Part shown: positions 47,064-57,994 of the stretch, in pieces
Position numbering within the stretch: position 1 is the stretch's first letter
Layout: the number at the start of each line of letters is the position of its first letter
DNA from: Anisodus tanguticus
Lineage: Eukaryota > Streptophyta > Magnoliopsida > Solanales > Solanaceae
Length of the DNA stretch: 64,000 bases
Reading direction: 5' to 3'
Assembly (NCBI GenBank): GCA_034509755.1
Contig: CM067546.1
Span: 27,333,876-27,397,875, forward strand
Notes under the pieces: generated by a model
What the model saw: the letters and a program-made list of their open reading frames with translations, nothing else
What the model was told of the DNA's origin: nothing
The model's database searches: none
Program-made: the position numbers and the translations under genes

Positions 47064-48580
47064 TGATGTGCCTAGAAATTATGACACAATTGATATCATT
47101 TTCGGATTATTGTTGTCCTTATTGCATTTGTAGTAGTCTTTTCTTATGTTATTTTGGTTTTTTATATGATTTTTATATTGAGACACCAAGAATGAGGAAA
47201 TGTGCTGAAACATGGTCAAAAATGCTGAAAAATGGAAGAAGTGTTGAGAATGCCACTTCTACGGACCGTAGAACCAGACTGCAGACCGCAGAATAGTAGA
47301 TATGCCCAGAATAAAAAAGTGAAAGAAGAATTTCAGAGCCCCGAAGTGCAATACAAAATGAGGTCCGCACTTTCGTTCTATGGACCGCAATCTAGTATGT
47401 GAACCACTACTTCAACTCGAGTTCAACTCAGATTGCGAAGACTCAAGATTCTTCTGCGGGCTGCAATTCAGTTCTGTGGACCGCACTTCCAATCGCAGCT
47501 CAAGACAGTCTAAGAAAGGAACCACTCTGCGAACCCTAGGTCCGTTCTACGGAATGCGGACCTTTTCTGCGGTTGCAGAGTGGTCAGGCGGTGGTATTTT
47601 TGTAATATTGTGTAGTCTGAAAATTAGGTCCTTATATATAGTAACTAGGGTTTTGTGATGGGATAGATGATTTGATACCTAGATTCCAATATATCATAGC
47701 CACTTTTGAATATTCTTTGTCCCATTTTTCACTATTCATCCTTTTGTTAATCATTCCAAGAAAAAAATCTTAATCCATTGTGTAAAGACAAGTATTGTTC
47801 ATCATTAATCATTGTAAGCATCCTTTTATATTCATTATGTCTTATTATAATTATTATTGTGTTGTGTATTTATTACTTGCAATGAGTGGCTAGATTTATG
47901 TTGGGGTTGTAAAAAATAATGGAATGTGGTAGTTGGGGTATTTGATAAATAATGAAAAAGGCGTATTCATGTGGCATTCAACTACCCCTCATATTTAATG
48001 TTAAAGGGTTGGTTGCAAACATCTCTGTCTTTCCTATTGTCTCTATTCAAACTTGAGAAAGGAGACTAGAGTCTAGGAAAGAAGTATGTTGATTAGGACT
48101 TGGGGCTTTAAACCTCATTTAATAATTCTCAATTTTAGTTAGAAGAGAATCAACTAAGGGTATATAATGGGTGTTCATAAATGTCACACTTTAGAGCTTG
48201 AGAAAGCCTAAAGTGAAATTAGGTGGGTCAATTGAGAAATCCCCACCTAGACACAAGTCCCCATTACCCATACCACATTAATACACCTAATTAAGCCTAA
48301 ACCCAAACACCACTTCCATGGATTGAGTCACAACTCTAACATTCCAATTACTTGATAATTTAAACCTTATTTAAGTTGATAATTTGAAGTAGATAAAATA
48401 AACAACCAAATAACACAACTTGGTTACCATAGAAGAAAATTAATTAGTAAAGTCGTAATACGTGCACAAAGAGACTAGTTTTTATCGTATTCCTTGTGGG
48501 ATTCGACCCCAACCTATGTTGGGTTACTATATTTGACAATGGTCGCGTTATACCATTAAAGGTGTAATTTGGCGAGATTA
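47064..48580 (+). repeat. 3' LTR of Athila element
   Basis: Colinear with 33873-35395. Its terminal ATCA has become ATTA. The palindrome cluster at 47262-47590 is retained with point differences. Confidence 0.9.
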
Positions 48581-48585
48581 TGAGT

Positions 48586-49320
48586 CTATGAAACCGTGTC
48601 CAGTAGAGTTTCCTTTATATGTGTGTGTGTTCACACATATAAATGGTTAACTACCAAGACATTTAGGATTGTCTCACTTCTTTCATTCTCTAGATTGTGC
48701 AATTAGAGCTATGCCTTCAGAAATTTTTCTAACTCGTGCCATGAAGCTTAGAGTAATAACTAACTTTATTTTCCTACCGAATTGCGTACGTTTCGAATGT
48801 GCAAGCGACGAACATAAAACTCAAGGTCTAACTGAGGATGACTACCCGTGGGGGTACAATGGTGAAGTACTTACTAGTAACGAATGAGACTTGAGGTGAT
48901 ATTGAAAGTGGAATAAAGTGCACGGCACCCGAGAAGGGGGTATTGTATAATGAATTTGGAAATTTAATATTAACAATGTACTTAAGAAAGGAGAATGAGA
49001 GATTGCAGGAAAAGAATGACAGAGAAATTCAAAGGAACTAAGTCTGCAGGAAACGTAAATCACAGAGGATCTCAGGGAGGTGGAGGCAGACAGTTTTCTA
49101 TAGGACGTCATCAGGACCCACTCAATCTGCAGCTAGTGCACCAGTCCCGAGGTCCAAACATGACAAAAGGTCAGCTCAGAGCACCAGACTCTCAGTCACA
49201 TGCTAGTATGGGCCGCAAAGATTTTCAGAATCTTATGTGCAATAAGTGTGATAAGAGGCACCAAGGGGTGTATCGTTTAGGCATGGATATGTGTGTTTGG
49301 GTGTGACAAGCAGGTTCACT
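48586..49320 (+). pseudogene. gypsy-2 gag remnant
   Basis: Follows the leader (TCTATGAAACCGTG). It includes a gag C-terminal stretch at 48995-49306 with a decayed Cys/His region (MCNKCDKRHQGVYRLGMDMC) and SRGPNMTKGQLRAPDSQSH. The N-terminal gag is mostly gone. Confidence 0.65.
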
Positions 49321-50808
49321 ATCTAAAGGAACAGGGTACCGAAGGTAATGTGGCTCCGTCCACAAATTCAGAATGCCCCTCGTAAATTTTAAAACCCAAA
49401 GCAGATGTCATGAAGCTAAGTCTGGTAATATAGGCCGCCGGTCAGAAGTGCTTATATGCCTCAGGAGGTCGTCAGGACTAAGAGGAATCCCTAGATATCG
49501 CCACATGTATGATGATGATAGCTCTAATATCAGACCCCATCGGGTAAAAGGGTTAAGAGTTTAGCTGCAGCGGGAATAGAAATACATCACTATGTTTTGA
49601 GCAAAAAAAGCCTAAGGAGAGATTACTTGTAGAGGAAATATTTAATTTTCACTCGACTCATGCACGTGAATAAGAGGATATAGTGTACGACATGAGAACC
49701 ATGAGCAGATGACGTTAAATTTCTGGAAATAGTTTTAGTTTGTTTAAGTTTAATCAGATCAGAACCAGAGAGTATGATGGTAGTAAGTTACTATGAGGAG
49801 GAAATATTATTAAGAGATAAAAAGGTCTGACAATTCCCTCTTAAGTTATGTAATTAAGTGTTTATCTCAAATGTGTATAGCCTGATATGATGTTGAAGTA
49901 TATAGAAAGTTCGAGATTAGGTATTTTAATATTTTATATAAGAGAGACGTAATTTCCTTAAGTGTGATCCATGTATTTAATTAAGAAGATATAGTATGTG
50001 ACCGTAGAATAGGATTGAATGATGAGGAAAGTTAGAAATAACCTTCTGCTTCACTTTAGTTATTCAGAGAAAAATAAGAGAATATGATGCTAGCAAGTGG
50101 TTTGTAGAAAAATAGTAAGTATTGAGTAAATACAGTAAATTAGCAATTTCAGCACAGATAGTAGAGGTATGACTTGATTTCCTTATTCAGATGAACACTA
50201 GCGAGTGGGTAACAGTTTGAATACACAGAATGTGTGATAGAACCCAATTAAGTTTAAGTTAAACCTGAAGTACAATGGCATTGAAGAAGAAAATCATATA
50301 CGCAATAAGAGAGCAAACTACAATAGAATAGCCTTTAAGTGTTATCAGAAAAAGGTTTCCCTAAGACTGATAGTGTGAGCAAAGTTAAGTCGTTAAGATA
50401 GAATATGCTAGTTATGAATATGTTAGCACACCGGCCATGTAAGTAATTTAGATTTTCTCCAATAAGGAAGATTTCTCATAAGTGAGTCAAAATATAAGTC
50501 GTCGGTGATGTAAAGTACGAAAATTGCAGAAGAGTAGGAAAGTTAGTTAGATCCTAATGAGAAAGAAGGATCTACATGTATAAGACCTTAACCTTTAGTC
50601 AAAGGGAAAGATCCATAAATCGGTAGTAAGTCTTATTGGACATTTGAAACACGAAGAGTTAGCAGGAGATATGAAGAAACCCAGTTTAGCAAACGTGAGC
50701 AAAATAATATAGCCGCCATAAGGAGAAAAGAAACGCAAAGTGAGTAGAATGATCGTCGATCGACTTGTTTCAAACTCAGTTATTTCTATATGAGATCACT
50801 AAAATGCC
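49321..50808 (+). other. Decayed gypsy-2 internal region
   Basis: About 1.5 kb where protease and RT would be expected, but no motif could be read in any frame. It is too short to hold full protease plus RT, so internal deletion as well as point decay is likely. Confidence 0.5.
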
Positions 50809-52887
50809 ATGAGATCATGTCAAGACATGTGTTACGTGGATGGTATCATTGCACGAGACTCTAATCTTCAGGGTGCATGTCAAAGACTTAGCGCCAAGCA
50901 ATGCTATGAGTATTTCAGAAATCGTCTCAAAAAGAAATCAAGTATGGGGAGTTTAGCTCATGTTGAGATAGATAAGAGAATCATGGCTAGAGAATTTCAT
51001 CATTTAGCAAACGTAGGAGTTCAACTTTTAGATCCCAAATATGGTAAAGTTGTTGTACAGAACAGAGCTAAGTCCTCCTCAGTAGAGGAGAAAAAGAGAT
51101 AAATAGTTGCATGATCCCTATCAATTGCAGTTAAAGGATGGGATTTACATGCATAAATATATGGCTTTCGAACAAGGGGAGATAATGGTACTCTAAGGTA
51201 CCAAGGAAAATATATGCGTCCCAGATGTAGATAGACACAAAGAGAGGATTATGGCAGAGGTGCACAAATTCAGATATTTTACCTACCCAAGCTCCATGAA
51301 AATGTATCATGACCTTGGGGAGATTTATTGGTGGAATGACATAAAAAATAATGTAGCAGATTATGTGACTAAGTGTATAAAGTGTCAGCAAGTGAAAGTC
51401 GAGCATCAAAAGCCCGGTGGTTTAGCACAAATATTCTTGAGTGGAGATGATAAATATGGACTTTATAACATAGTTAATCTCACTCATTTTGAAAGCATGA
51501 TTCTATTGGGGTGATCATATAGTCACCTAGTAAATTAGCACACTTTTTCTAGTAAGGACCACTAATTTAGCATAATATTACACCAAGTTGTGTATTCAGG
51601 AAAATTGTCAGGTTGCATGGGACTCTAGTGTCCATCATGTCAGGTAATGGTGCTCAGTTCACAGCAAAGTCTTGGAAATTCTTTCAGAAGAGATTAGGTA
51701 TAAGGGTGAACTTTAGTACAACTTTTCATTCTCAGACAGATGGCTAGGCAGAGTGCACCATTCAAACCCTCGAGGATATGTTGAGGGCATGTGTCATTGA
51801 TTTTAAAGATAATTGAATTTACCTATAATAACAGTTATCACTCTAACATCAAGATGGCATCGTTTAGATCTTTATACGGGTACGGGTGCAGGGGTAGATC
51901 GCCAATTGGATGGTTTGAAGTTGGTAAAGCAGAATTGTTAGAACCAGACTTATTCCATCAGGCTATGGAAAAAGTTAAATTTATTAGGAGCGTTTGAAAG
52001 CGGGTAAGAGTTGTAAGAAGTCATATTCAGACGTGCAACATAAAGATTCAGAGTTTCATGTTAATGATTGAGAGTTTCTTGAAAGATTTGATTGGAGATG
52101 ATAAATATGGACTTTATAACAGAGTTATCTCGCTCATTTCAAAAGCATGATTCTATTTGGGTGATCATAGAGCAACTCACTAAGTTAGCACACTTTTGCT
52201 AGTAAGGACCACCAACTTAGCAGAATATTACACCAAGTTGTGTATTCAGGAAAATCGGCAGGTTGTATGGGACTCCAATGTCCATCATGTCAGGTCATAG
52301 TGCTCAGTTCACGACAAAGTCTTAAAAATCCTTTCAGAAGGGATTAGACACAAAGGTGAACTTTAGTACAACTTTTCATCCTAAGACAGATGGCCAGGCA
52401 GAGTGCACCATTCAGACCCTCGAGGATATGTTGAGGGAATGTGTCATTGATTTTAAAGGTAATTGGGATGATCACTTACCTCTCATAGAATTTTCCTATA
52501 ATAACAGTTATCACTCTAACATCAAGATAGCACCGTTCGGAGATTTGTAGGGGCGCAGGGGTAGATCGCCAATTGGATGGTTTGAAGTTGGTGAAGCATA
52601 ATTGTTAGAACCAGATTTGGTCCATCAAGCTATGGAAAAATTTAAATTTATTCAGGAGCGTTTGAAAGCGTCTAAGAGTTGCAAGAAGTCCTATTCAGAT
52701 GTGCAACATAAAGATTCAGAGTTTCATGTTAATGATTGGGAGTTTCTTGAAAGTTTTTCCTTTGGAAGGCGTAAAGTGATTTGAGAATAAAGGGAAGCTT
52801 AGTCCCATATATAATTAGAACATACATGACCCTACAAGGGGTCGGTCCAACGACATATGAGTTAAAATTACCACCAGAGTTGGTCGT
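50809..52887 (+). pseudogene. gypsy-2 RNase H end and integrase, with internal duplication
   Basis: 50809-51102 encodes the end of RNase H and connection (SMGSLAHVEIDKRIMA, EFHHLANVGVQLLD). The integrase zinc region is at 51251-51470 (YPSSMKMYHDLGEIYWW, CIKCQQVKVEHQKPGGL). Two copies of the catalytic core follow (51442-52092 and 52093-52755), each with TFHxxTDG and WFEVG, showing a tandem duplication. The region ends at a YELKLPPELVV-like stretch where it joins the truncated LTR. Confidence 0.82.
51442..52755 (+). repeat. Tandem duplication (about 650 bp) of integrase core
   Basis: TGGAGATGATAAATATGG begins both copies (51442 and 52093) and GAGTTTCTTGAAAG ends both (52072 and 52740). Copies differ by point changes and a deletion in the first copy (after ATTTTAAAGATAATTG). 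Confidence 0.85.
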
Positions 52888-54120
52888 CATGAAAAGACTA
52901 GAACGTCTATCCTTAAGATTATAAATTCATAGTTGTTCATAATTATTATTTTGATTGTTGTGAACTCAGTACGTAATCAATATAGACTTGTGTTTGATAT
53001 CTACGAGTCTTAGTCTAGAATATTCAACATGTTATAACCTAATTAAAGCTTCATTACTCATAATCAGCTCATAAATACATGTATTAGTGAACCATTGCTC
53101 AGAATGTTAGTATGATATCAGAACTTTAGTATGATCTCATGTTCAGTTTTCATATCAGTATATTTTTAGTATTTTAGAATCATGTTGAGCACCTGTATTT
53201 TTGGGCCCAAGGCCAAAGTTATAAATTATGTTCCCAAGGCCACAGTTATACATATATTATGGGCCCAAGGCCACAATTATATATATTATGGGCCCAAGGC
53301 CACAATTATATATATTATGGGCCCAAGGCCACAATTATATATATTATGGGCCCAAGGCCACAATTATATATTATGGGCCCAAGGCCATAATTATACATAT
53401 ATTATGGGCCCAAGGCTACAGTTATGTATTATGGGCCCAAGGCTACAATTATTGTGGGCTTGAGGCCATAATTTATTATTTCAGTTAAACAAGTGACTCT
53501 CCATTTCAGTACAAGAAGTATTCTTATCATTTGCTTCCTTGGTCAGTTATCAGTTATCAGTTTCAGTTTTAGTTTCAGATTCAGTACAGTATTATTTATT
53601 GATTTGGGTTGCCCTTTTCTCGAGCACCCCACAACTATTTATTCTTACAGTTGCTTTACTTACAGTACAATTCAAATGTACTAATATCCCTTTTGCATGA
53701 GTCCTGTACTTCATGGTGTAGTGTTGAGTTTCAGCATGACAGATCTACTCAATAGGACTGCTTAAGTATTAGCTACTTGGTGAGCCCCATCTTATTCGGG
53801 GTGTTAGTATATTATTCTATTATTGTGTTTTATGATAGAGGTATGTCAAAGTCTTGTCCCGATAGACAGTTTTCAGTCAGACTCATGTCAGAGGTTTCAT
53901 AGACTAGACTAGGTCAGCATGTCAGTATCACTATTTTCAGATTATTTCTACAATATACTTTCAGATTATAAATTTAGCAGTTTGTATTACATGTTTTTTA
54001 AATCATTACTATAGTATGTTTTGATGCCCATGTTGATTCAGCAGCCATGTTGTTTGCTCGATCACATGTAGTCAGACACTGAGTGTCATGTTTCGCCCAG
54101 GCCATAGTTGGGGCGTGACA
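52888..54120 (+). repeat. Truncated 3' LTR of gypsy-2
   Basis: Colinear with 32733-33831; the first 1113 bp of the LTR and the pol end are missing. The join at TCATGAAAAG is abrupt. Contains an expanded minisatellite of about ten units (53203-53475). Confidence 0.88.
53203..53475 (+). repeat. GGGCCCAAGGCCACA minisatellite, about 10 units
   Basis: Units of 26-30 bp, each GGGCCCAAGGCCACAATTAT plus AT-rich spacer with TATTAT. Cores lie at about 53203, 53231, 53261, 53290, 53319, 53348, 53376, 53406, 53432 and 53456 (last degenerate). Confidence 0.92.
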
Positions 54121-54125
54121 GACAT

Positions 54126-55100
54126 GACATGTCGTGCTTACAACTTTAGCCCAAATGTGATATGGCAAATTGTTTTCTACCATCATTGTTCTAGCCATAT
54201 CCTGTAATGTCCTATTTTTCCATTCAACAATACAATTTTGTTGAGGAGAGCATAGTGAATAGAAGTTATGAGTATATACATGTTCATTACAGAACTCTTC
54301 AAAGCCATTGTTCTCAAATTCTCCTACATGATCACTTCTAATCGAAGAGATGTAATATCCTTTTTCACGTTGTACTTTCTCATAGAAAAACTTAAAATTC
54401 TTTAAAGCATCATCGTTATGAGCAAGAAATATAACTCATGTAAAATGAGAGTAGTCATCTATTATAACAAAAGAGTACCTTTTTCCTTTGATACTAGCAG
54501 TTCTAGTAAGACCAACTAGGTCTATGTGGAGTAGCTGCAAGGGTTTAGAAGTAGACACAACATCTTTGGAATTAAAAGAGTTTCTTGTTTGCTTACCTTT
54601 TTAGCAGGCATCACATACGTGATCCTTGGAGTAGTTCAGCTTAAAGAGTCCTATAACAAGTTCATGCTTTGCAAGTTTTTCTATCAGGCGCATGCTTGCA
54701 TGTCCAAGCTTCTTGTGCCAAATCCATAGGTCTTCTTCCATTGATACTAAGCAAATGTGTTCTTCAGAATATCTTGATGAATCAAGTACATAAACATTCT
54801 TGTTTCTGCTCCTAGGTAGTACAGATTTTCCAGATAGGACCTCAATTTTACATCATGATTTTCTAAATCTAATTTCTAGATCGGAATTACATAGTTAACT
54901 TATGCTAAGTAGGTTATATCTGAGACCTTTCACCAATAAAAATTAGTGATATCACAGAAATCACTAAAAGTAATAGTTCCTATTCTAATTATAGTTCCAT
55001 TCGAGTTGCCTCCAAATGTTACAAGTCCTCCATCAAAATTCTTAATTGTTTTGAAAAGGCTTTTGTTACATGTCATGTGACTTGAAAACTCACTATCTAA
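54126..55100 (-). pseudogene. Sirevirus protease tail and integrase N-terminal part
   Basis: Starts next to the TSD. Reading from the right on the minus strand there is an HMTCNKSLF protease-type block and GTIIRIGTITFSD at about 55090-54965. A GAG-pre-integrase and zinc region follows near 54740-54600 (HASMRLIEKLAKHELVIGL). The integrase core (HIDLVGLTRT, IRSDHVGEFENNGF) runs to 54126 in several frames. The open end includes MARTMMVENNLPYHIWAK. Confidence 0.8.
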
Positions 55101-55326
55101 ATATCATTTACCTCTTGATTTCTCCTTGTGATGTTCCTGCAAAACAAAATCATTACTTTCTTTTAGGTACCCAAGTTTTCTTGGGTCCTTGAGGATTAGT
55201 TCTAACATACTTATTTTTATCTTTTGGTTTCCAAGTCCAGCCAGGAGTAGTTTCATAACGAAACCTGCAGTTGTAAAATTTAGGTCCAATTTTACCACAA
55301 TAAAAATAGGATTGAGAAAAGTGTTC

Positions 55327-56099
55327 TTAGGCGACATGTTGATTAGTCGACTTGCCATGATAATTTTGATTAATAGACTTCCTACCAGTTGACTTAGTTC
55401 TATAAATCAACTGGTCTGTCTTAGAATAAGCAATAGACTTATCAGTTGAGTAGGTAGAACAAGACTTGTCACTCATAGGTTTCTTCCCAGTTGACTTGTT
55501 GTGATAAGTCAACTGGTATGATCTAATAGAACTATGACTGGTAGATTTGCGCAAACTATTTAGTTTTAGTCGCAAATCATGAATTTCTTCTTGAAGAAGA
55601 TCCCTTTCAAATTCACAAACTTCTAGGTTAATTTTCCAGTCTTTCTTTTCCCTTACTAATTTTTTGTATTCGTCAAAAACTTTATTTAGATCCTCAAGAG
55701 TTTGATCAAGCAACTCTTGGGTTTCGTGACACTTAGAACAAGAATAGGGTCTTACCTCACTGGTTTCACCAATTTCTATGAAGCATATATTGTCGGTTTC
55801 TTCATTCTCATCTTTTAAAATTTCACCTTCACTCCAACTACTGAATGCTTTATGTTTTTGTGAGATGACTTTCTTTTTTACTCTGGACACTCAGAGGCTA
55901 TGTGACCATACTTTTCACATTCATAGCACTTTCCATCATTTCTTGGTTGCGCACCTTGAGATTTTCCTTTTCTAAAGTTAGAAGAGTTCCTCATGTTGTT
56001 TCTAGATCTTCTCATGGCTTCCACCACATATCTAGATATCATAGCAATTTTCCCTTCTCTAATGTCATCATCAAATTCCTCAACTTGAGATTTGAACAC
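55327..56099 (-). pseudogene. Sirevirus gag C-terminus: zinc knuckle and coiled coil
   Basis: A zinc knuckle lies at 55940-55880 (CYECEKYGHIASEC, C-x2-C-x4-H-x4-C). The next frame (55890-55327) carries an acidic stretch and a long heptad-like region (LDQTLEDLNKVFDEYKKLVR, FERDLLQEEIHDLRLKLNSL), typical of the long Sirevirus gag. It ends in Ser/Thr/Gln-rich tandem-like repeats (TGRKSINQ/TGKKPMSD). Confidence 0.82.
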
Positions 56100-56150
56100 T
56101 ACAACGTTCTTCTTACTTTCATCTTGTCCAGGCTTGTTAAGATGGGTCTT

Positions 56151-56819
56151 TTAAAAAACGATTAAGTTTCTTCGTACTTCATCATATGTATGTGTCTTGA
56201 GATTTATGCTCTCAAGAGTAACAACTTTGGCATTCCACTTTGGAGGAAGACATCTAAGAATCTTCCCTATGTTATCTACAGATGTGAAGACTTTTCCTGA
56301 GGCCTTGAGTTCTCCTAGAATCTTGTTAAACCTTGCAAACATGTCCTCCACTTTTTCTCCATCTTTCATATTAAAGGTTTCATATTCATAGACAAGGAGA
56401 CTAACAATAGTTTCCTTTACTTTATTTGTACCTTTATAGGTCACTTCAAGTTTATCCCATATTTCTTTAGTTGTCTCACATGTGGAGATCTTTTCATGTT
56501 CTTCACCACTGATAGCATTGTATAGTAGATTCCTTTCCTTTGAATTTATTTGTATCACTTCTATTTGTGCATCAGTGTAGTCGGCTAGAGAGGCCAACTC
56601 ATCAGTTGATATAGCTTCTTTCTTATTATTATCGGACTTTGCTTTGGGCATAGAAATGTTTTCCAATTTAATGACCCTCCAGATCTTAACATCATATGAC
56701 TTGATGTAAGTTTCCATTCTAACCTTCCAATGAGATAAATTCTTCACATTGAAGTAAGGTGGTCTAGTTTGGCAAGTGTCTTCTTGAAATAAAGCTCCAG
56801 TCGTAACGTGATTTGACAT
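56151..56819 (-). CDS. Sirevirus gag N-terminal domain
   Basis: 222-codon open frame from Met at 56819 (MSNHVTTGALFQ). It has the UBN2/gag-polypeptide pattern: RPPYFNVKNLSHWKVRM near the start, TTKEIWDKLEVTYKGTNKVK in the middle, EKVEDMFARFNKILGELK and ILRCLPPKWNAKV near the end. This is the longest intact retroelement coding stretch in the right half. It stops near 56151, before the zinc knuckle, so the full gag is broken. Confidence 0.85.
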   Translation of the reverse strand: MSNHVTTGALFQEDTCQTRPPYFNVKNLSHWKVRMETYIKSYDVKIWRVIKLENISMPKAKSDNNKKEAISTDELASLADYTDAQIEVIQINSKERNLLYNAISGEEHEKISTCETTKEIWDKLEVTYKGTNKVKETIVSLLVYEYETFNMKDGEKVEDMFARFNKILGELKASGKVFTSVDNIGKILRCLPPKWNAKVVTLESINLKTHTYDEVRRNLIVF

Positions 56820-56878
56820 GATCTTTTTCTCACTAGATGTTAAGCAAATACAATGTGAGACCTTGTTTTGATACCAAT

Positions 56879-57834
56879 TGAAAGTGCAAGAGGGGGTGAA
56901 TTGTAATTTTTCGTTCCTTAGTCGACTACCTCATGATGTTAGTCGACTATTAGTAGAAATAGGACTGAAAGTAAAAGCTTGAATGTAAATGACACCAAAT
57001 GTTTTTATACTGATTCAGACTCAATGTGAATCATAATCCAATCCCCTTGGGTTGCAAGAGTGTTCTTTCGTTGCTCTTTTTGAAATTTGGTTTGGTACAA
57101 AGATGATTGGAATGAAGCTCCTACGTCTACACTCAAACACTCATAATCTTTTGATACAATGCCTCACCAACTATACTATATCTCTTCTCACTTTTTTGTA
57201 TACAATATAAATCACACAAAATTACAATGCTTGTTAAAAGTAAAGTAGAGAGCTTGAGAAGTTAAGAAGAAAGTATGAATTGGTTTGTCTCATTGAGCCT
57301 TCATATATAGTCCACAGATTTGTAGTCGGCTCTATTTGCAGAGAAAGCAACCCAAGAGATTTGATCCTTGGAAAATAGGGATATTGAGGATCCTAATTTC
57401 CAAGAATAAGCAAGAGCATTTCAACGGACTGATCTTCTTTCCTTGTGGAACTTGTGATTGATTCTTCAAGAATCTTGTCCGTAGTTATATCCTTAATAGC
57501 TTGGCACTTGTTTCCTTGATGAAGCAAACTTGATCTGCTTGATTGATGCGCCATGATCTCGTAGGTACTTGATTTGATCTTTTCCATCCTTAATTTAGTT
57601 GTCTCCATAAATAAGATGTTACTTATTTATTGCACCTGGACTTACTGCTTTGGGCTTCACTGGTCAGCTGGGCTGAGGTATTCCTTCGGGCCTTGTCAGT
57701 CAACTGAGCCCGTCGGGCTTCACTGATCAGCTGGCTAAGGTATTCCTTTGGGCCTTGTGAGTCAACTGAGCCCGCCTTTCTCTTGTGAGTCAACTGCACA
57801 AATATTATGTTATTATTAAAACTTAACACTAACA
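56879..57834 (-). repeat. 5' LTR of Sirevirus element (right)
   Basis: TGAAAGTGC...CACTAACA on the plus strand, colinear with 26454-27480, with two copies of the 65-bp repeat (57650-57775). It adjoins the primer-binding region (GATACCAAT at 56870-56878). The right edge abuts the 160-bp repeat. Confidence 0.9.
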
Positions 57835-57994
57835 GTCATTTCTAGGATTTCACGAGACTTTTCTAAATGGTTCTGGTTAATTAAATCTTTATTATTTCAC
57901 GGTTCTAGTTAAATTTACCGGCCAAAATTTGTTACATATTATGGAGAGCAAATATACTCACTTTTGACAAATTTAAAGGAGCAAAAGTGATCAA
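57835..57994 (+). repeat. 160-bp flanking direct repeat, right copy
   Basis: Begins immediately at the outer edge of the Sirevirus 5' LTR and matches 25989-26148 over all 160 bp. Its first five bases (GTCAT, versus GTTGT in the left copy) would be the TSD of the element. Confidence 0.88.

Larger units (their letters stand above)
33873..48580 (+). mobile_element. Athila-type Ty3/gypsy retrotransposon
   Basis: LTRs of 1523 bp (33873-35395) and 1517 bp (47064-48580) with TGAT...ATCA ends (the right copy ends in TTA). The primer-binding site TGGCGCCGTTCCCGGGGA is the tRNA-Asp type typical of Athila. Gag, protease, RT, RNase H and integrase are followed by a long 3' region with an extra ORF. A 5-bp duplication with one mismatch flanks it (GGAGT at 33868-33872, TGAGT at 48581-48585). 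It sits between the gypsy-2 primer-binding site and gag leader. All ORFs are broken. Confidence 0.9.
31620..54120 (+). mobile_element. Ty3/gypsy chromovirus, Tekay type (gypsy-2), interrupted by an Athila element
   Basis: 5' LTR at 31620-33831 (TGTAACACC...GGCGTGACA), truncated 3' LTR at about 52888-54120, and a tRNA-Met primer-binding site at 33837-33848. A perfect 5-bp duplication GACAT flanks it (31615-31619 and 54121-54125). Ignoring the insert and one duplication, the Sirevirus integrase frame is continuous across the junction. The internal region is split after only 24 bp beyond the primer-binding site by the Athila element. Remaining gag and pol (48581-52887) are heavily decayed. Confidence 0.9.
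26454..57834 (-). mobile_element. Sirevirus-type copia retrotransposon, interrupted by nested gypsy elements
   Basis: LTRs lie at 26454-27480 and 56879-57834. Minus-strand gag, protease, integrase, RT, RNase H and an envelope-like ORF lie between them. Sirevirus hallmarks are visible: the extra ORF after RNase H, a gag with coiled-coil extension, and repeated polypurine tracts before the 3' LTR. The integrase gene is split at 31619/54121 by the chromovirus 31620-54120. Stops and frameshifts are spread throughout. Confidence 0.88.

Noticed and set aside
53203..53475. Multi-frame plus-strand ORFs (about 90 codons) over a repeat array
   Set aside because: The ORFs are open only because the 27-30 bp units lack stops; no start context or family resemblance.
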